This document shows positions 62,355 to 64,000 of a stretch of DNA of 64,000 bases, piece after piece (position 1 is the first letter of the stretch; the number at the start of each line of letters is the position of its first letter). The notes below the pieces were generated by a model. That model ran no database searches, had not been told where the DNA came from, and saw only the letters and a list, made by a program, of their open reading frames with translations. This DNA is from an uncultured Paracoccaceae bacterium. Its GTDB lineage: Bacteria > Pseudomonadota > Alphaproteobacteria > Rhodobacterales > Rhodobacteraceae. The translations under genes were made by a program, and so were the position numbers. Location of the stretch: positions 1-64,000 of the forward strand of contig CANMPD010000015.1 of the NCBI GenBank assembly GCA_947499635.1, written 5' to 3'.

Positions 62355-63812
62355 TTATTCGTCCTCAGCTTTTTCTATTGCGACGCCTGCACGTCCCGAG
62401 GTCAATGCACCGTTCTCCCATGTGCCTGTGGCCTCTTGACCAGACGCATAGCGCATTGTGCCGGGGCCTTGGCGTTTAGAGTTTTCGAAACTGCCCTCGT
62501 AAACATCGCCGTTTGTATAGGTGGCGACGCCTTGACCGCTGATTTTTCCTTCGGACCAGTCGCCATCATAAGTGAAACCATCTGTCATGGTGATTTTACC
62601 CACACCGTGACGTTGGCCCGAGGCGAAGGTGCCTTCATAGATAGATCCGTCAGAGTAGGTTACGGTTGCAGCGCCGTCGCGCAGGCCATCTTTCCAACTG
62701 CCTTCATAACGATACCCGTCGGGATAGGTCATTATACCATGCCCGTGGTTTTTCGCGTTCTTAAAGCTGCCTTCATATACGACTCCGTTCGGGTATCCGG
62801 CCTTGCCATTGCCTTCGATCACGCCGGCAACCCAATCCCCTTGGTATGTAGACTTATCTGGATAGGTAATTTTACCGTGGCCGTCTGGTAAATCGTCGCG
62901 AAAGTTTCCGACATAAAGTGACCCATCAGGATAAGTAACCTGACCTTTTCCCGAGATCTGTCCGTTTTCCCACTGTCCACTATATATATATCCATCGGCA
63001 CCTGTGAATGTGCCTTGGCCTTGTCGCAGGTCACCTTTGAACATGCCCTTGTATGTATCGCCGTTTGCGTAAGTTAAGACGCCTTCACCTTCGCGATGCC
63101 CATTGGCCAGCGGTCCCTCATAGGTGTCTCCATTGGGTTGAGTGAGCTTGCCGATGCCATTCATCTGGTCGGCAGTCCATTCTCCCTCGTAAACGAGGCC
63201 GTCAGGCATGATTAAGGTGCCCGTTCCTTCAAGTTTCCCGTCTTTGATGTCCCCGGTATATGTCGCGCCAGTCGGGTAGGTGATTTTGCCTTGTCCTTCT
63301 TTGCGGCCTTCGACCCATTGACCATCGTATTCGTATCCGCCGGGATTGACCATAATGCCGCGACCATGATGACGGGCATTCTGGAACGCGCCGTCATAGC
63401 GAACACCGTTTGCATAAAGCGCAATGCCATGGCCATTTATGGCGCCGTCAGCCCATTCGCCCTCATATGTGCCGCCGTCTGCAAACGTAATTTTCCCGAC
63501 ACCTTCAGGTTTGCCTTTTACGAAATCGCCTTCGTAGATCGATCCGTTGGGAAAACGTGCGACACCTGTGCCGCGAATTTCACCTTCGATCCACTCGCCC
63601 GTGTATTCGTAACCATTGGGCAGTCGATAGGCACCGTGCCCATGTTGTAGGCCATTTTGAAACTCGCCTTCATAGATCCCGCCAATGTCATCTTGTTTGC
63701 TTATGATTTGTGCAGTCTGGGCCGAAGTTGTCGTGCTTAACGGGTATTGAGCCAGTGCGATGACGGTGCAAACTGTGATCAGGGGGCGAAAGCTGCGGCG
63801 AAGAGGTGTCAT
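62355..63812 (-). CDS. Exported MORN-repeat protein
   Basis: The start at 63812 (MTPLRRSFRP) has AGGATAAG upstream; an ATG seven codons earlier lacks one. The 485-residue product has a signal peptide (PLITVCTVIALAQYPLSTTT, then SA-Q). About 18 tandem 23-residue MORN repeats follow (Y-x-G-x-W/F ... G-x-G-x-x-x-Y-x-D/N-G), for example YEGEFQNGLQHGHGAYRLPN and YDGDWSEGKISGQGVATYTN, plus one degenerate repeat. The C-terminal tail is short and acidic. In eukaryotes MORN sheets bind lipids or proteins; bacterial functions are mostly unknown. The number and regularity of repeats suggest an elongated periplasmic or surface beta-sheet. Confidence 0.9.
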   Translation of the reverse strand: MTPLRRSFRPLITVCTVIALAQYPLSTTTSAQTAQIISKQDDIGGIYEGEFQNGLQHGHGAYRLPNGYEYTGEWIEGEIRGTGVARFPNGSIYEGDFVKGKPEGVGKITFADGGTYEGEWADGAINGHGIALYANGVRYDGAFQNARHHGRGIMVNPGGYEYDGQWVEGRKEGQGKITYPTGATYTGDIKDGKLEGTGTLIMPDGLVYEGEWTADQMNGIGKLTQPNGDTYEGPLANGHREGEGVLTYANGDTYKGMFKGDLRQGQGTFTGADGYIYSGQWENGQISGKGQVTYPDGSLYVGNFRDDLPDGHGKITYPDKSTYQGDWVAGVIEGNGKAGYPNGVVYEGSFKNAKNHGHGIMTYPDGYRYEGSWKDGLRDGAATVTYSDGSIYEGTFASGQRHGVGKITMTDGFTYDGDWSEGKISGQGVATYTNGDVYEGSFENSKRQGPGTMRYASGQEATGTWENGALTSGRAGVAIEKAEDE

Positions 63813-63951
63813 GGCAATCTTATCCTGCCGCATCTTAAGGCGGCAGCTCCTGTCGGGGGGCTACATTTCTTCCGAAGTCTAAGGGAGGGATAGGATTGTC
63901 GCAACGGTTTTACCTTGCACTCTTTCTCTTTGGCAAAAACCTGATAAATGC

Positions 63952-64000
63952 CTAGGAGAATACCTGTCTGGCGACTGCTTTGGCGATTGCGAGATCGGGA
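63952..64000 (-). CDS. Possible C-terminal end of a gene running past the right edge
   Basis: On the minus strand the last 15 codons of the window read PDLAIAKAVARQVFS followed by TAG. The Ala-rich amphipathic sequence looks like the end of a real protein, and the AT-rich bases after it look intergenic. The piece is too short to assign; it may also be chance. Confidence 0.3.
   Translation of the reverse strand, partial: PDLAIAKAVARQVFS

Noticed and set aside
62355-63833. Repeats of about 69 bases as a CRISPR or satellite array
   Set aside because: The periodicity is fully explained by 23-residue MORN repeats in a coding frame and the units are too diverged for CRISPR.

Overview
The window looks like a chromosome segment of a marine alphaproteobacterium of the order Rhodobacterales (Roseobacter group). 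This is inferred from gene content and protein style: a motB-flgE-flgK-flgL-flgI flagellar block with CtrA-like promoter boxes, an RpoH-II-type heat-shock sigma factor, the glnD-murJ-trpS neighbourhood, a lipoprotein LpoA-type PBP activator, a membrane-fused MoeB and two TRAP transporters. No rRNA, confident tRNA or CRISPR array was seen.

Layout. (1) 1-7206 is a decayed mobile island. It holds serine-recombinase debris at the left edge and next to gcvP, a truncated TraA-type conjugative relaxase/helicase, a 359-residue protein of unknown function, a cassette of three consecutive secreted proteins of unknown function and one more conserved hypothetical gene. (2) 7220-11820 is the glycine-cleavage operon gcvT-gcvH-gcvP (minus strand) behind a tandem glycine riboswitch. 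(3) 12186-13871 holds a xylulokinase gene and the tail of an IS3-type transposase. (4) 14024-20000 is the flagellar block, closed by a strong terminator. (5) 20016-32292 is a uronate-catabolism locus: KDG kinase, KdgF-like cupin, GntR/FCD regulator, RraA-like protein, TRAP transporter 1 (dctPQM, minus), a short-chain reductase, an alpha-ketoglutarate-semialdehyde-type dehydrogenase and TRAP transporter 2 (dctPQM, plus). A TTGTAA-based motif recurs in its intergenic regions. (6) 32420-64000 is mostly housekeeping: rnhA, trpS, an inactive rhomboid homologue, murJ, glnD, PBP activator, rsmI, yraN, gshB, comM, a GST, cobC-cobU, rpoH, coaBC-dut-moeB, an M3 peptidase, ghrA, the mreBCD-mrdA-rodA cell-shape operon, rlmJ, leuA with a leader peptide and a long MORN-repeat protein.

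How the parts work together. The uronate locus plausibly imports an oligouronide or uronate through one or both TRAP systems. KdgF and the reductase would convert the unsaturated uronate to 2-keto-3-deoxygluconate, which KdgK phosphorylates; the semialdehyde dehydrogenase would serve an oxidative branch ending in 2-oxoglutarate. The GntR protein is the likely local regulator. The most unusual regulatory element is upstream of leuA: a 34-codon reading frame with a Leu-rich end whose stop codon lies inside a hairpin, which reads as a leucine attenuator without an obvious U-tract.
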